16,037 bases of DNA from CALXXL01 sp964512385. GTDB taxonomy: Bacteria; Verrucomicrobiota; Lentisphaeria; Victivallales; Victivallaceae. A model generated the notes under the pieces. It did no database searches, was not told where the DNA came from, and saw nothing but the letters and a program-made list of their open reading frames with translations. The stretch lies in assembly GCA_964512385.1 (NCBI GenBank), contig CAZEHZ010000049.1:1-16037 (forward strand), read 5' to 3'. A program made the position numbers and the translations under genes. This document shows positions 8,292 to 16,017 of the stretch, piece after piece (position 1 is the stretch's first letter; each line of letters begins with the position of its first letter).

Positions 8292-8321
8292 CAGTGCCAA
8301 GTCATCAATCACCTGGCACTG
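8292..8321. other. Hairpin in the leader of the nucleotidyltransferase-protease unit
   Basis: An exact 8-base inverted repeat, CAGTGCCA with TGGCACTG, flanking a 14-base loop, 27 bases upstream of the nucleotidyltransferase ATG. On the minus strand it is followed by TATTTAACTT, too weak in T for a confident terminator. It may be a leader RNA structure, an operator, or read-through control behind ilvC. Confidence 0.5.
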
Positions 8322-8361
8322 CACAGCACAAACAATAATTGTAAAAAAACACATATATTGT

Positions 8362-8389
8362 CGCCGCTAAGCCATTCAGCCCGGCGGCG
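8362..8389 (-). terminator. Possible terminator of ilvC
   Basis: A GC-rich 6-base stem (8362-8367 with 8384-8389) plus one G-T pair, just after the ilvC stop on the minus strand. A run of seven Ts (8343-8349) follows, but about 12 bases beyond the stem, which is further than usual. It is the only candidate ilvC terminator before the next gene. Confidence 0.4.
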
Positions 8390-8406
8390 TCAATAATCAG
8401 AAAAGC

Positions 8407-9393
8407 TTATTTCTTTTCAAACATCTTGCGGATACGGGCACCCACGATTTCAGCCGGATGCTGACCTAACGCTTCACGCTTGGCCTTTAAGGTCTTAGCG
8501 CCGGAGCGAGCTTCAGTCATCCATTCCTTGGCAAAGCCGCCGTCTTCGATGAACTTTAAGGACTTCTTCATGCGTTCCTTAACTTCAATCGGCAGAATAC
8601 GCGGTCCATTGATATATTCGCCCCATTCAGCGGTGTTGGAAATAACCTTATTCATCTTCTGAATACCGCCTTCATAGATCAAGTCTACGATCAGCTTCAA
8701 TTCATGGATACATTCAAAATAGGCCATTTCCGGCGGATAACCAGCTTCGGTCAAAACTTCAAAACCGTACTTCATCAAGTCTACGCAACCACCGCAGAGT
8801 ACGTTCTGTTCGCCGAACAAATCTTCATAGGTTTCCTGTTCCATGGTGCATTCCAGCACGCCGGCGCGGGTCAAACCTTCGGCCTTGGCGATAGCCAATG
8901 CAGTGGCGCGGGCCTTGCCGGTGTAATCCTGCTTAACTGCGATCAAACCCGGTACGCCAAAGCCTTCTACAAAGCGTTTGCGTTCTTCGGTACCCGGACT
9001 TTTCGGGGCAATCATGATTACGTCTACATCTTTCGGCGGAATAATTTCGCCGAACACAAAGTTAAAACCATGCGAGCAGCTTAAGGTTTTGCCGGCGGTC
9101 ATATACGCTTCAATTTCTTCCTTGTACACCGGGCCATGATTTTCATCCGGGAGCAACATGTGGATAATGTCGGCTTCCTTGGCGGCTTCAGACACAGTCA
9201 AGGTCTTAAATCCGTCTTCCACGGCGGCGTCAAAGCTCTTACCCGGCCGCACCCCGATGATAACATTTAAGCCGGAATCACGCATACACAGTGCCTGCGC
9301 ACGCCCCTGGCTGCCGTAACCGATTACAGCAATAGTCTTACCGTTTAAAACGCCTAAATCGGCGTCGTGATCATGAAGAATTGGCATGTCCAT
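8407..9393 (-). CDS. ilvC: Ketol-acid reductoisomerase (NADP+), class I
   Basis: A 328-residue cytoplasmic enzyme of valine, leucine and isoleucine synthesis. It converts 2-acetolactate or 2-aceto-2-hydroxybutyrate to the dihydroxy acid, using Mg2+ and NADPH. The Rossmann motif is VIGYGSQG (23-30), with a short phosphate-binding loop GVRPGKSF (47-54). His108 lies in SHGFN. The metal ligands Asp191 and Glu195 (DLFGEQ) and Glu227 and Glu231 (ECIHE), and Ser252 in ISNTAEW, are all present. Length is normal for the short (class I) form. A clear AAGGAG (9402-9407) precedes the ATG. No other branched-chain biosynthesis gene lies in the window, and no leader peptide rich in Ile, Val or Leu is visible upstream. 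It is divergent from the heptosyltransferase gene and separated from the downstream nucleotidyltransferase by 141 bases. Confidence 0.97.
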   Translation of the reverse strand: MDMPILHDHDADLGVLNGKTIAVIGYGSQGRAQALCMRDSGLNVIIGVRPGKSFDAAVEDGFKTLTVSEAAKEADIIHMLLPDENHGPVYKEEIEAYMTAGKTLSCSHGFNFVFGEIIPPKDVDVIMIAPKSPGTEERKRFVEGFGVPGLIAVKQDYTGKARATALAIAKAEGLTRAGVLECTMEQETYEDLFGEQNVLCGGCVDLMKYGFEVLTEAGYPPEMAYFECIHELKLIVDLIYEGGIQKMNKVISNTAEWGEYINGPRILPIEVKERMKKSLKFIEDGGFAKEWMTEARSGAKTLKAKREALGQHPAEIVGARIRKMFEKK

Positions 9394-9451
9394 TTTTAGA
9401 TCTCCTTATTTATCCAATTCGTAGTGAATAACCAAACCAAATAATACTTTT

Positions 9452-9479
9452 AATATAACGCTGTGTTTTTATTTTACAA
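9452..9479 (-). promoter_or_regulatory. Candidate ilvC promoter
   Basis: On the minus strand TTGTAA (9479-9474), a 16-base spacer, then TATATT (9457-9452), in the AT-rich divergent region of 211 bases (9394-9604). This would give a leader of about 50 bases with the AAGGAG site near its end. It is a pattern match only. Confidence 0.4.
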
Positions 9480-9552
9480 GGTTTTTTCTCAGAAATATTG
9501 TCCATATCCGTTTTATAGGCGAAAATATTTCACATTTTTTACAATCTTCAGG

Positions 9553-9581
9553 TTGCCTTTTATGGTTTTACGGTATAGAAT
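9553..9581 (+). promoter_or_regulatory. Candidate promoter of the heptosyltransferase-apbE-RNase unit
   Basis: TTGCCT (9553-9558), a 17-base spacer and TAGAAT (9576-9581), close to sigma-70 consensus. The first usable ATG is 23 bases after the -10 element, so the leader would be short. It is a pattern match only. Confidence 0.45.
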
Positions 9582-9604
9582 ATAGTGATTTAATCTAAAT
9601 TTTT

Positions 9605-10996
9605 ATGAAAGACGCAAGTATGGCTACTAAAGATATTTCGATTAACATTTCCCCAATGGGATTGGCGCCGGTTACGGTAAACAACAATACGTCAACTAAT
9701 CCGGCAGTTCCGCATAAAGGAGTACAGCCGTCGCTGTTCCGCACCGCCTCGGCCACCTCGCTGGAGGATTTGAAGCCGGACGAACGGGTTTACGGCGACA
9801 TTTCCGACCTGCCGGTCATGGAAGCCATAGAGGGCGTCCGGTTTGACTTTAATGACGGTATCCGAGTGGCACTCCCGCCCAATGGCAAAAGCTGGCGAAT
9901 TGCCTTTTCGGATCTTGACAGCGGCCTATTCCTATATAATAGTGTGGTGCAACCCGGCGGCATGGTAACCAGCGTAAAAAAGTTCTATACAAATTTTAAG
10001 CTGGAACTTTTCCGCCCCGGAGAATCGACTCCGGCCTTCACGCACGAGTTCAATTGTGCCGACCAAACCGTTATGGTGCAGATGCCGGTAAAGACTCTTG
10101 GCGACGCCATTGCCTGGTTCCCGTATGCCGAACGCTTCAGAGTCAAACATAATTGTAAATTAGTGGCGGTGGTGCATACGCCGATTAAGGATTTGCTGGC
10201 CGCTCAATACCCGGAAACCACGTTTATTTCGATTGAAGAAACGATGAAATTCCGCCCTTATGCGACTTATTATTTAGGCCTCTTTTTCCAGGGCAACACC
10301 AGCCATCAACCGGCCGATTTCCGTTATGTAGGCCTGCATCACACCGCCGGATATATTTTAGGTGTAGACACCACGGAGGCACTGCCGAAATTCGATTTAT
10401 CCAAGCCCCGTCAGATAGCGGAACCTTATGTCTGCATTGCGGTGCAAAGTTCCAATCAGTCGAAATACTGGAACAATCCGATGGGCTGGATAGAGGTGGT
10501 AAAATTTTTAAAGAACGCCGGCTACCGGGTGTTGTGCATGGATCGTGATCCGGTATCCGGGTACGGGATTAACTTTAATTACATGCCGGCCGGAGCGGAA
10601 GACTTTACCGGCAACAAGCCCTTGCAGGAGCGGGTGGACATTATTAAAGACGCCGACTTTTTCATTGGTGTATCCAGTGGTTTAAGCTGGCTGGCCTGGG
10701 GCTGTAAAGTGCCGGTGGTAATGATCTCCGGCATGACGCATCCGTTAAATGAGTTCTACACTCCGTACCGGGTCATCAACTATCACGTCTGCAACAGCTG
10801 CTGGAATGACGCCAAGGTGGATTTTGACCATTACGACTACTTGTGGTGTCCGCGTCATAAAGGCACCGACCGTCATTTTGAATGTTCCAGAATGATTTCC
10901 ACCAAGATGGTGCTGGATAAAATCAAGCAGATTCCGGCGTTTCAAAAACATCAGGACAAACAGAGTAAACCGGCGAAAGCGGCCAAAAACAAATAA
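9605..10996 (+). CDS. TibC/Aah-like autotransporter O-heptosyltransferase
   Basis: A 463-residue glycosyltransferase resembling the bacterial autotransporter heptosyltransferase (BAHT) family. Characterised members (E. coli Aah, TibC) transfer heptose from ADP-heptose to Ser/Thr of beta-helical passengers in the cytoplasm. The diagnostic C-terminal half is well conserved: IGVSSGLSWLAWGCKVPVV-type donor site (354-372), ISGMTHP, EFYTPYRV, and four cysteines at 396, 399, 415 and 427 (CNSCWND, WCPRH, FECSR) that match the iron-binding finger of this family. The first 55 or so residues are a low-complexity Ser/Thr/Asn-rich extension. The ATG at 9605 has no clear Shine-Dalgarno; an in-frame ATG at 9620 is equally possible. 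The stop overlaps the apbE start (TAATG). No autotransporter gene is adjacent, unlike in E. coli. The only repeat-rich candidate acceptor in view is the protease at 4489-7074. Confidence 0.82.
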   Translation: MKDASMATKDISINISPMGLAPVTVNNNTSTNPAVPHKGVQPSLFRTASATSLEDLKPDERVYGDISDLPVMEAIEGVRFDFNDGIRVALPPNGKSWRIAFSDLDSGLFLYNSVVQPGGMVTSVKKFYTNFKLELFRPGESTPAFTHEFNCADQTVMVQMPVKTLGDAIAWFPYAERFRVKHNCKLVAVVHTPIKDLLAAQYPETTFISIEETMKFRPYATYYLGLFFQGNTSHQPADFRYVGLHHTAGYILGVDTTEALPKFDLSKPRQIAEPYVCIAVQSSNQSKYWNNPMGWIEVVKFLKNAGYRVLCMDRDPVSGYGINFNYMPAGAEDFTGNKPLQERVDIIKDADFFIGVSSGLSWLAWGCKVPVVMISGMTHPLNEFYTPYRVINYHVCNSCWNDAKVDFDHYDYLWCPRHKGTDRHFECSRMISTKMVLDKIKQIPAFQKHQDKQSKPAKAAKNK

Positions 10997-12030
10997 TGCG
11001 GAAAACAGTATATTTTATAATTGCGTTGCTGATATTAGCCGGTATGATTGTTGTGCCGGCAATTTTCAAAGATTGGTTTTATGCAAACTCGCCGGTGGAA
11101 AAGTATGAATATCATACCGCCGATTTTCCGGTAATGAGTACGCATTTGCAAATCTCCGTCTGGTCGGATCACAGTTGTGAAGTTGCCGAAGTCAACAATT
11201 GGGTATTAAATGCCATGGAGTCGGTAACGCAGGCATGCAACGTATTTAATCCGCAGAGTGAACTATCTCGCTTAAATGAAACGGCGGCGGCGCAACCGTT
11301 CCAGTGTTCGCCGGAATTGTATGATATTCTGACTGTTGCCCGGCAAGCCTATCAGCTCTCCGGCGGCCGGTTTGACGTTACCAGCGGTCCGCTGATGCGG
11401 CTCTGGGGTTTTTACCGTAAACAGGAGTCGCCCCGTCTGCCGACGGCCGCCGAACTGCAAACGGCGAAAAAACTGGTAGGACTGGATAAAGTGGAGTTCA
11501 ATGATGCCGACCGCACGGTATTTTTCACCGTACCCGGCATGAGCATCGATTTAGGCGGCATTGCCAAGGGTTATGCGGCGGATTTGGCATTAAAAAATTG
11601 TTATAACATGCCGGGTTTGGTGGTTAATTTAGGTGGAAATCTGCGTTTTAGCGCATTGCCGCCGGGGGTGGACAACTATCCGGTGGCGATTCGAAATCCC
11701 TTAAACACGCAGGAGATTTGTCTGGAATTTACGCTTACGCACGGAGCAGTCTCCACCAGCGGCAGTTATGAACGCTATGTAAAAATTGACGGTCGGCAGT
11801 ATTCGCATATTATGAATCCGGCCACGGCTCAACCGGTTTCCGGCATCTTATCCGTAACCGTGGTTGCCGAAAATGCGGTAACGGCGGACTATCTCTCCAC
11901 CGCTATTTTCATCGGCGGGGCGGAGTTAGCGGAAAAGTTGAGTCAAACTCTGAATATTGCGGTCTATATTATTACACCGGCGTCAAATCAAGCAGGATAT
12001 GAGTTACAAAAAATTGGAAAGTTTATATGA
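10996..12030 (+). CDS. apbE: FAD:protein FMN transferase, membrane-anchored ApbE
   Basis: A 344-residue flavin transferase that attaches FMN from FAD to Thr or Ser of target proteins (for example Rnf or Nqr subunits) outside the cytoplasmic membrane. An N-terminal hydrophobic segment (about 4-24) has no lipobox cysteine, so the protein is probably anchored rather than lipid-modified. Family motifs appear in order: VFNPQSELSRLN (83-94), GGRFDVTSGPL (123-133) with LWGF, IDLGGIAKGYAAD (184-196), VNLGGN (210-215), AVSTSGSYER (251-260), HIMNPAT (271-277) and the metal-site region AVTADYLSTAIFI (294-306). Its start shares one base with the heptosyltransferase stop, and its TGA overlaps the next ATG by four bases, so the three genes are translationally coupled. 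No flavin-carrier target gene (Rnf, Nqr, FMN-binding domain) is in the window. Confidence 0.93.
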   Translation: MRKTVYFIIALLILAGMIVVPAIFKDWFYANSPVEKYEYHTADFPVMSTHLQISVWSDHSCEVAEVNNWVLNAMESVTQACNVFNPQSELSRLNETAAAQPFQCSPELYDILTVARQAYQLSGGRFDVTSGPLMRLWGFYRKQESPRLPTAAELQTAKKLVGLDKVEFNDADRTVFFTVPGMSIDLGGIAKGYAADLALKNCYNMPGLVVNLGGNLRFSALPPGVDNYPVAIRNPLNTQEICLEFTLTHGAVSTSGSYERYVKIDGRQYSHIMNPATAQPVSGILSVTVVAENAVTADYLSTAIFIGGAELAEKLSQTLNIAVYIITPASNQAGYELQKIGKFI

Positions 12031-13859
12031 TTTTTAAAACAGGAAATATTGTTATTTACCGCAGTAAATGTGCGGTGATTGCCGGCATCAGCGGCGATAA
12101 AATTGAGATAAAAACCGCATCTGGCGACAGTAAAAATGTGCGGACTAAAGATATTGAGTTTTTACATCCCGGCAACGGTTCGGCGTCCGTCGCATTACCG
12201 CCGCCGGAAAAAACTTTAGCCAACGCCGCCGAAGTCGCGGAATTGATGGAGAGCGAAAACTTTTCATTTGCTGATTTCACCGATTTGGCATTTGGCGAAT
12301 ACACTGCGTCAACGGCGTGGAGCACCTATTTACTGTTACAGGAAAACTGCTATTTTTCCGGCTCAATTTCGGCCGGAGTAACGGCAAAATCGGCGACTGA
12401 AGTAGCGGCGACTTTGGCAAAATTGGCCGAAAAAACGGCCGCCGCCGCCGCCCGCAATGAATTTTTGGAACGCATTCGCTCCGGCAGTGTTACCGAGGCC
12501 GACCGCCCACTATTGCGGGATGTGGAGTCCGTGGCTTTTCAGGAGAGCGAAAACAGTAAAACCCTGCGGGAACTTGGCATTGAGGCCCTGCCGGAAAAGG
12601 CTCAGCAGCTATTATTGAAACTGGGCATCTGGGATTACACCGTCAATCCGTGGCCGCGCCGTTTTCAGGTGGATTTGGCCGACGCCGATTTGCCGTTGCC
12701 CGCCCTGCCCGTTGAAAACCGGGTGGACTTAACCAATATGGTCTGTCTGGCGATTGATGATGCCGACAGTCATGACCCGGACGACGCCATCAGTTTTGAC
12801 AATGGCTTAATTTGGGTGCATGTGGCGGATCCGGCCGCCGTGGTTACGCCGGAGTCGGCCTTGGATGCCGAAGCCGCCGCCCGTGGCAGTAATCTGTATA
12901 TTCCGGAAAAGATATCCCACATGTTGCCGTTGGCCGCCACGCAGGTTTTCGGTTTGGGGTTGAATGCCGCCAGTCCCGCCCTAAGTTTTGCCCTGCGGAT
13001 TACCGATGACGGGCAGGCGGAACTGGAAAAAATGGTACTCAGCACCATAAAAGTAACCCGGATGAATTACGACTCGGCCATGAGCGAATGGGATAACGAA
13101 CCGTTAGCCTCGTTGCGGACACATTTAGATAAGTTTCAGCAACGCCGTGCCGCAGACGGCGCCTTGCTGATTGACTTGCCGGAAGTAAAAATAAAATTAG
13201 CTGGCGACACCGTGCAGATCAACCCGATTTCGCTTACTCCGGTGCGGGAATTAGTGGCTAATGCAATGCTGGCCTGCGGCAGTGCCGTGGCCAAATACAC
13301 CAGTCAGCACGATATTCCCATGCCGTATGCGGTACAGCCGCCGCCGGACGAAACTGGAGAGCGCAGTAAAACTCTGCCCGGCATGTTTGCCCTGCGTAAG
13401 GCGTGCCAACCCAGTTTAATGACCACTTTATCCGGTCGGCACTCCGGCTTGGCGTTGGAACCTTACTGCCGCATTACCAGTCCGTTGCGGCGTTACGGTG
13501 ATCTATTGGCGCATCAACAGTTGCGGCGGGTCATTTTACAGCAGGAGCTGTTGACCGGCGACTATATTGAAGGCCGCATCACGTTGTCTGAAGTTGGTGC
13601 TTTAGCCCGCCGCAAACTGGAGCGGCAGTGTAATGAGTATTGGACGCTGGTCTATTTTGCCCAGCACCCGGACTGGAGCGGCGAAGCCGTGCCGGTATAT
13701 CGGCAGGATGACCGGCTGACTTGGCTGATTCCAGCAGCAGCTTATGAGTATAAGAACCGTTTCGGGGGAAAAATTGAGCTTGGCACGCCGGAAAAAATCC
13801 GCTTGAACTGTGTAGAACCGGCCACCTTGACCGCGCGTTTTATGACCGACAAATCATAA
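12027..13859 (+). CDS. RNase II/R-family 3'-5' exoribonuclease (RNB domain)
   Basis: A 610-residue cytoplasmic exonuclease that degrades RNA from the 3' end. An SH3/barrel-like N-terminal module (about 3-49) of the kind seen in cyanobacterial and PVC RNase II proteins is followed by a helical region, then the RNB domain from about 233. The catalytic acidic cluster is AIDDADSHDPDDAIS (242-256), with Asp244, 250, 252 and 253; Pro251 replaces the Ile of E. coli RNase II. Later motifs are HVADPA (265-270), ATQVFGL (304-310) and TSPLRRYGDLLAHQQLRR (484-501) with the conserved arginines and DL-H. The C-terminal 50 residues may be an S1-like fold. It is the third gene of the heptosyltransferase-apbE unit (ATGA overlap). 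Its end overlaps the convergent cls gene by six bases. RNase II versus RNase R subtype is not assigned. Confidence 0.9.
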   Translation: MIFKTGNIVIYRSKCAVIAGISGDKIEIKTASGDSKNVRTKDIEFLHPGNGSASVALPPPEKTLANAAEVAELMESENFSFADFTDLAFGEYTASTAWSTYLLLQENCYFSGSISAGVTAKSATEVAATLAKLAEKTAAAAARNEFLERIRSGSVTEADRPLLRDVESVAFQESENSKTLRELGIEALPEKAQQLLLKLGIWDYTVNPWPRRFQVDLADADLPLPALPVENRVDLTNMVCLAIDDADSHDPDDAISFDNGLIWVHVADPAAVVTPESALDAEAAARGSNLYIPEKISHMLPLAATQVFGLGLNAASPALSFALRITDDGQAELEKMVLSTIKVTRMNYDSAMSEWDNEPLASLRTHLDKFQQRRAADGALLIDLPEVKIKLAGDTVQINPISLTPVRELVANAMLACGSAVAKYTSQHDIPMPYAVQPPPDETGERSKTLPGMFALRKACQPSLMTTLSGRHSGLALEPYCRITSPLRRYGDLLAHQQLRRVILQQELLTGDYIEGRITLSEVGALARRKLERQCNEYWTLVYFAQHPDWSGEAVPVYRQDDRLTWLIPAAAYEYKNRFGGKIELGTPEKIRLNCVEPATLTARFMTDKS

Positions 13860-15329
13860 AATCGGCGCTAATAATGCACTCAACTGCCCGCGGAGCTCAT
13901 ACAGATACCCCCGGCGCAGTTGATGTATGGTCAACTCCCGGCATTGGCTGAACTCCCATGCAAACTGTTTGGACATTTCGCCCACAAACTCGCCGGCTTC
14001 AAAACAGAAATCCAGTTCAAAATTAAGCCTAAAACTGCGATTGTCGCAATTACTGGAGCCCATAAAGCCCCATTCATTGTCCGCCAGCAGCGCTTTAGTG
14101 TGCGAAAAAATGCCGTGCCGTTCAAAAATTCTTACGCCGCCGTTCAGCAACGTATCATAAAAACTCCGGCTTGCCCAGTCGACAAAATGGTGATTATTCT
14201 CTTTGGGGACAATCACCCGAACGTCCACTCCTCTCGAGGCCGCCATAATCAACGCCTCAATATAGGCCGACCCCGGCACAAAATACGGTGTAATAATATA
14301 CAGCGAACTCCGGCAGGTGGCCGCCGCCGTAAAAAACAGTTTTTCCGAACCTCTGAAATTATCCCCCGGTCCGGAGTCCACCATGCGGAGCACCGTGTTT
14401 CCGCAACCTTCCACGTCCGGAAAATCCCCCGGCACGGCATACGACGTAATCCGATGCCGCCGCATAGTATACGCCCAGTCCCGTAAAAACAATCGGGTGC
14501 AGTAGGCCACCGCCGGGCCGGAGATGCGGCAATGCAGGTCATGAATATAGCGGTGTTTCGGCACCGACTTTAAATGTTCATTTTCCGCCGCGATATTAAT
14601 ACCGCCGCAATACGCAATATGGCCGTCCACAATCAGCAGCTTGCGGTGGTTGCGCAGCTGTACTTTCCACGGGGTCAGAATATTCATGGGCGAAAAAGCC
14701 AGCATGGAAAAATTTTTCTGCGGAGTCCGGAAATGCCCGAACAAATGCCGCATCATTAAAAAGAAACTGCCGAACGAGTCAAACAGAATCTTCACATCCA
14801 CCCCTTCCGCCGCCTTGCTTTTCAGTAAACTCAAAAATTTTCTTCCCACCTCATCATTCATGATGATGAAGGACTCCAAACGGATACATTGTTTAGCCCC
14901 GGCAATATCCGCCAGCATTCTGGGATACGCCATAACGCCGTCTCTCAACAGCTCCACCTTGTTGCCGCTTAACGCAATACGGCGTGGAAAGCGATGATTT
15001 AAAGGTACATTAAAGCGGTTATTCATCAAGTCGTTTTCCGGCGTAAAATTGGCCAACTGCTCCCATTGCGTAACCGCAGACGGCAGTTTACGCCGTCGAT
15101 TAGCCTCATTTTTAGTAATTTCCTTAAATTTTATATCCGTTTGATGCAGTCTGGTAATGCCGAAAAACAGATAGAATAAGATTCCGACACCGGGCATCAG
15201 CAACACGGCCAAAAGCCACATCATCGCTTCATCGCCATATTCATGTTTCGTGTGCAGAATATGCAGAATAACCGTACCGTATATCACAATTGTGCCAACA
15301 AATAAAATTATCGTCATAACCGGACTCAT
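13854..15329 (-). CDS. cls: Cardiolipin synthase, ClsA-type phospholipase D family
   Basis: A 491-residue membrane enzyme that makes cardiolipin from phosphatidylglycerol. Two membrane segments (about 4-27 and 36-58) form the usual PLDc_N anchor, followed by a basic stretch (RRRK, 78-81). Two HKD catalytic motifs are intact: His228-Lys230-Asp235 in NHRKLLIVDG with GGIN following, and His410-Lys412-Asp417 in SHTKALLADN with GSSN following. ITPYFVP (346-352) is also typical. Length equals that of ordinary ClsA proteins. The ribosome site GGAG (15340-15337) overlaps the last codons of the uridine kinase gene, whose stop is four bases upstream, so the two genes are coupled. It ends inside the 3' end of the convergent RNase gene, with no terminator seen between them. 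Confidence 0.95.
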   Translation of the reverse strand: MSPVMTIILFVGTIVIYGTVILHILHTKHEYGDEAMMWLLAVLLMPGVGILFYLFFGITRLHQTDIKFKEITKNEANRRRKLPSAVTQWEQLANFTPENDLMNNRFNVPLNHRFPRRIALSGNKVELLRDGVMAYPRMLADIAGAKQCIRLESFIIMNDEVGRKFLSLLKSKAAEGVDVKILFDSFGSFFLMMRHLFGHFRTPQKNFSMLAFSPMNILTPWKVQLRNHRKLLIVDGHIAYCGGINIAAENEHLKSVPKHRYIHDLHCRISGPAVAYCTRLFLRDWAYTMRRHRITSYAVPGDFPDVEGCGNTVLRMVDSGPGDNFRGSEKLFFTAAATCRSSLYIITPYFVPGSAYIEALIMAASRGVDVRVIVPKENNHHFVDWASRSFYDTLLNGGVRIFERHGIFSHTKALLADNEWGFMGSSNCDNRSFRLNFELDFCFEAGEFVGEMSKQFAWEFSQCRELTIHQLRRGYLYELRGQLSALLAPIL

Positions 15330-15333
15330 TTTT

Positions 15334-15954
15334 TTACTCCTGTTTATTCAACAACTTCATCAACTCAAATTCCCCTGCCGTAAATGCCGCATTCATATTT
15401 TCATTAACATTGTTATCCACCACCACATTGGCATATTGCATTGTGGGGGCAACAAATTGATTATACATGGGTCTAACCTGCGTAGCATATTGCGTAGTAA
15501 TACTTTCCACACTCCGGCCGCGTTCCAGTCCATCACGTTCCAAACGGCGGCGCAACCGCAACTCGTCATCAGCCGCCACAAAAGCCGTTGCCGCCGCCAT
15601 ATTGCGCAAGTTGGCGGCATACAGTGCAAAAATTCCCTCCACAATCAACACTTGAAAATCGGCGTGCCGCACGCCCTGCACAAACGAGTGATGCCGCACA
15701 AAGTCATATTGCCGGGCGGGAATATCCTGCCCGGCAAGCAGTGATTTCACATCGGCGGTCAAGGCCGCAAAATCGATACTGTCGGGGTGGTCAAAATTAC
15801 ACAACCGCAACTCATCGGCCGTCAAATTAAGCCGGTCCACATAGTAATCATCGGTGGACAACAAAGCAAAATCCGGATTCCGGTTCAGTAAAAAACGGCA
15901 AAACTCCGTCTTCCCGGAACCGCTGCCGCCGGCAATTAAAATCAAATCACGCAT
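15334..15954 (-). CDS. udk: Uridine kinase
   Basis: A 206-residue P-loop kinase that phosphorylates uridine or cytidine in pyrimidine salvage. It shows the Walker A loop GGSGSGKT (9-16), STDDYY (33-38) in place of the usual S-D-S-Y-Y, NFDHPDSID (53-61), RQYDF (81-85), VEGIFALY (105-112) and the lid RRRLERD followed by ERGRS (144-148). Length is normal for Udk. The ATG at 15954 is chosen because the protein then begins two residues before the first core beta strand. A GTG two codons earlier (15960) is also possible, since AGGAGG (15970-15965) lies four bases from the GTG and ten from the ATG. It is the first gene of the udk-cls pair. Confidence 0.92.
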   Translation of the reverse strand: MRDLILIAGGSGSGKTEFCRFLLNRNPDFALLSTDDYYVDRLNLTADELRLCNFDHPDSIDFAALTADVKSLLAGQDIPARQYDFVRHHSFVQGVRHADFQVLIVEGIFALYAANLRNMAAATAFVAADDELRLRRRLERDGLERGRSVESITTQYATQVRPMYNQFVAPTMQYANVVVDNNVNENMNAAFTAGEFELMKLLNKQE

Positions 15955-15964
15955 AAACACCTCG

Positions 15965-15970
15965 CCTCCT
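15965..15970 (-). promoter_or_regulatory. Strong ribosome binding site of uridine kinase
   Basis: A perfect AGGAGG on the minus strand. Its position between the two alternative starts (GTG at 15960, ATG at 15954) leaves the true start open by two codons. Confidence 0.75.
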
Positions 15971-15986
15971 GATATCCATATATTTC

Positions 15987-16017
15987 ATAATATGACATGC
16001 CGCAGTTGAATATGCAA
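15987..16017 (-). promoter_or_regulatory. Weak candidate promoter of udk-cls
   Basis: The minus strand has TTGCAT (16017-16012) and TATTAT (15992-15987) with a 19-base spacer, longer than ideal; a shifted CATATT would give 17. No other feature is seen in 15971-16037. Confidence 0.3.

Noticed and set aside
9394..9604. A branched-chain amino acid leader or riboswitch before ilvC
   Set aside because: No short Ile/Val/Leu-rich reading frame or strong hairpin pair was found; only promoter-like boxes and AT-rich sequence with a short GAAA-ATA-TTTC palindrome are present.
13920..14486. A 188-codon plus-strand open frame opposite the cardiolipin synthase gene
   Set aside because: It mirrors a well-supported gene with both HKD motifs on the other strand, has a composition typical of antisense translation (many His, Arg, Pro), and no convincing ribosome site.
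15250..15744. A 164-codon plus-strand frame opposite cls and udk
   Set aside because: It spans the junction of two real genes on the other strand and is rich in His/Ile as expected for a shadow frame.
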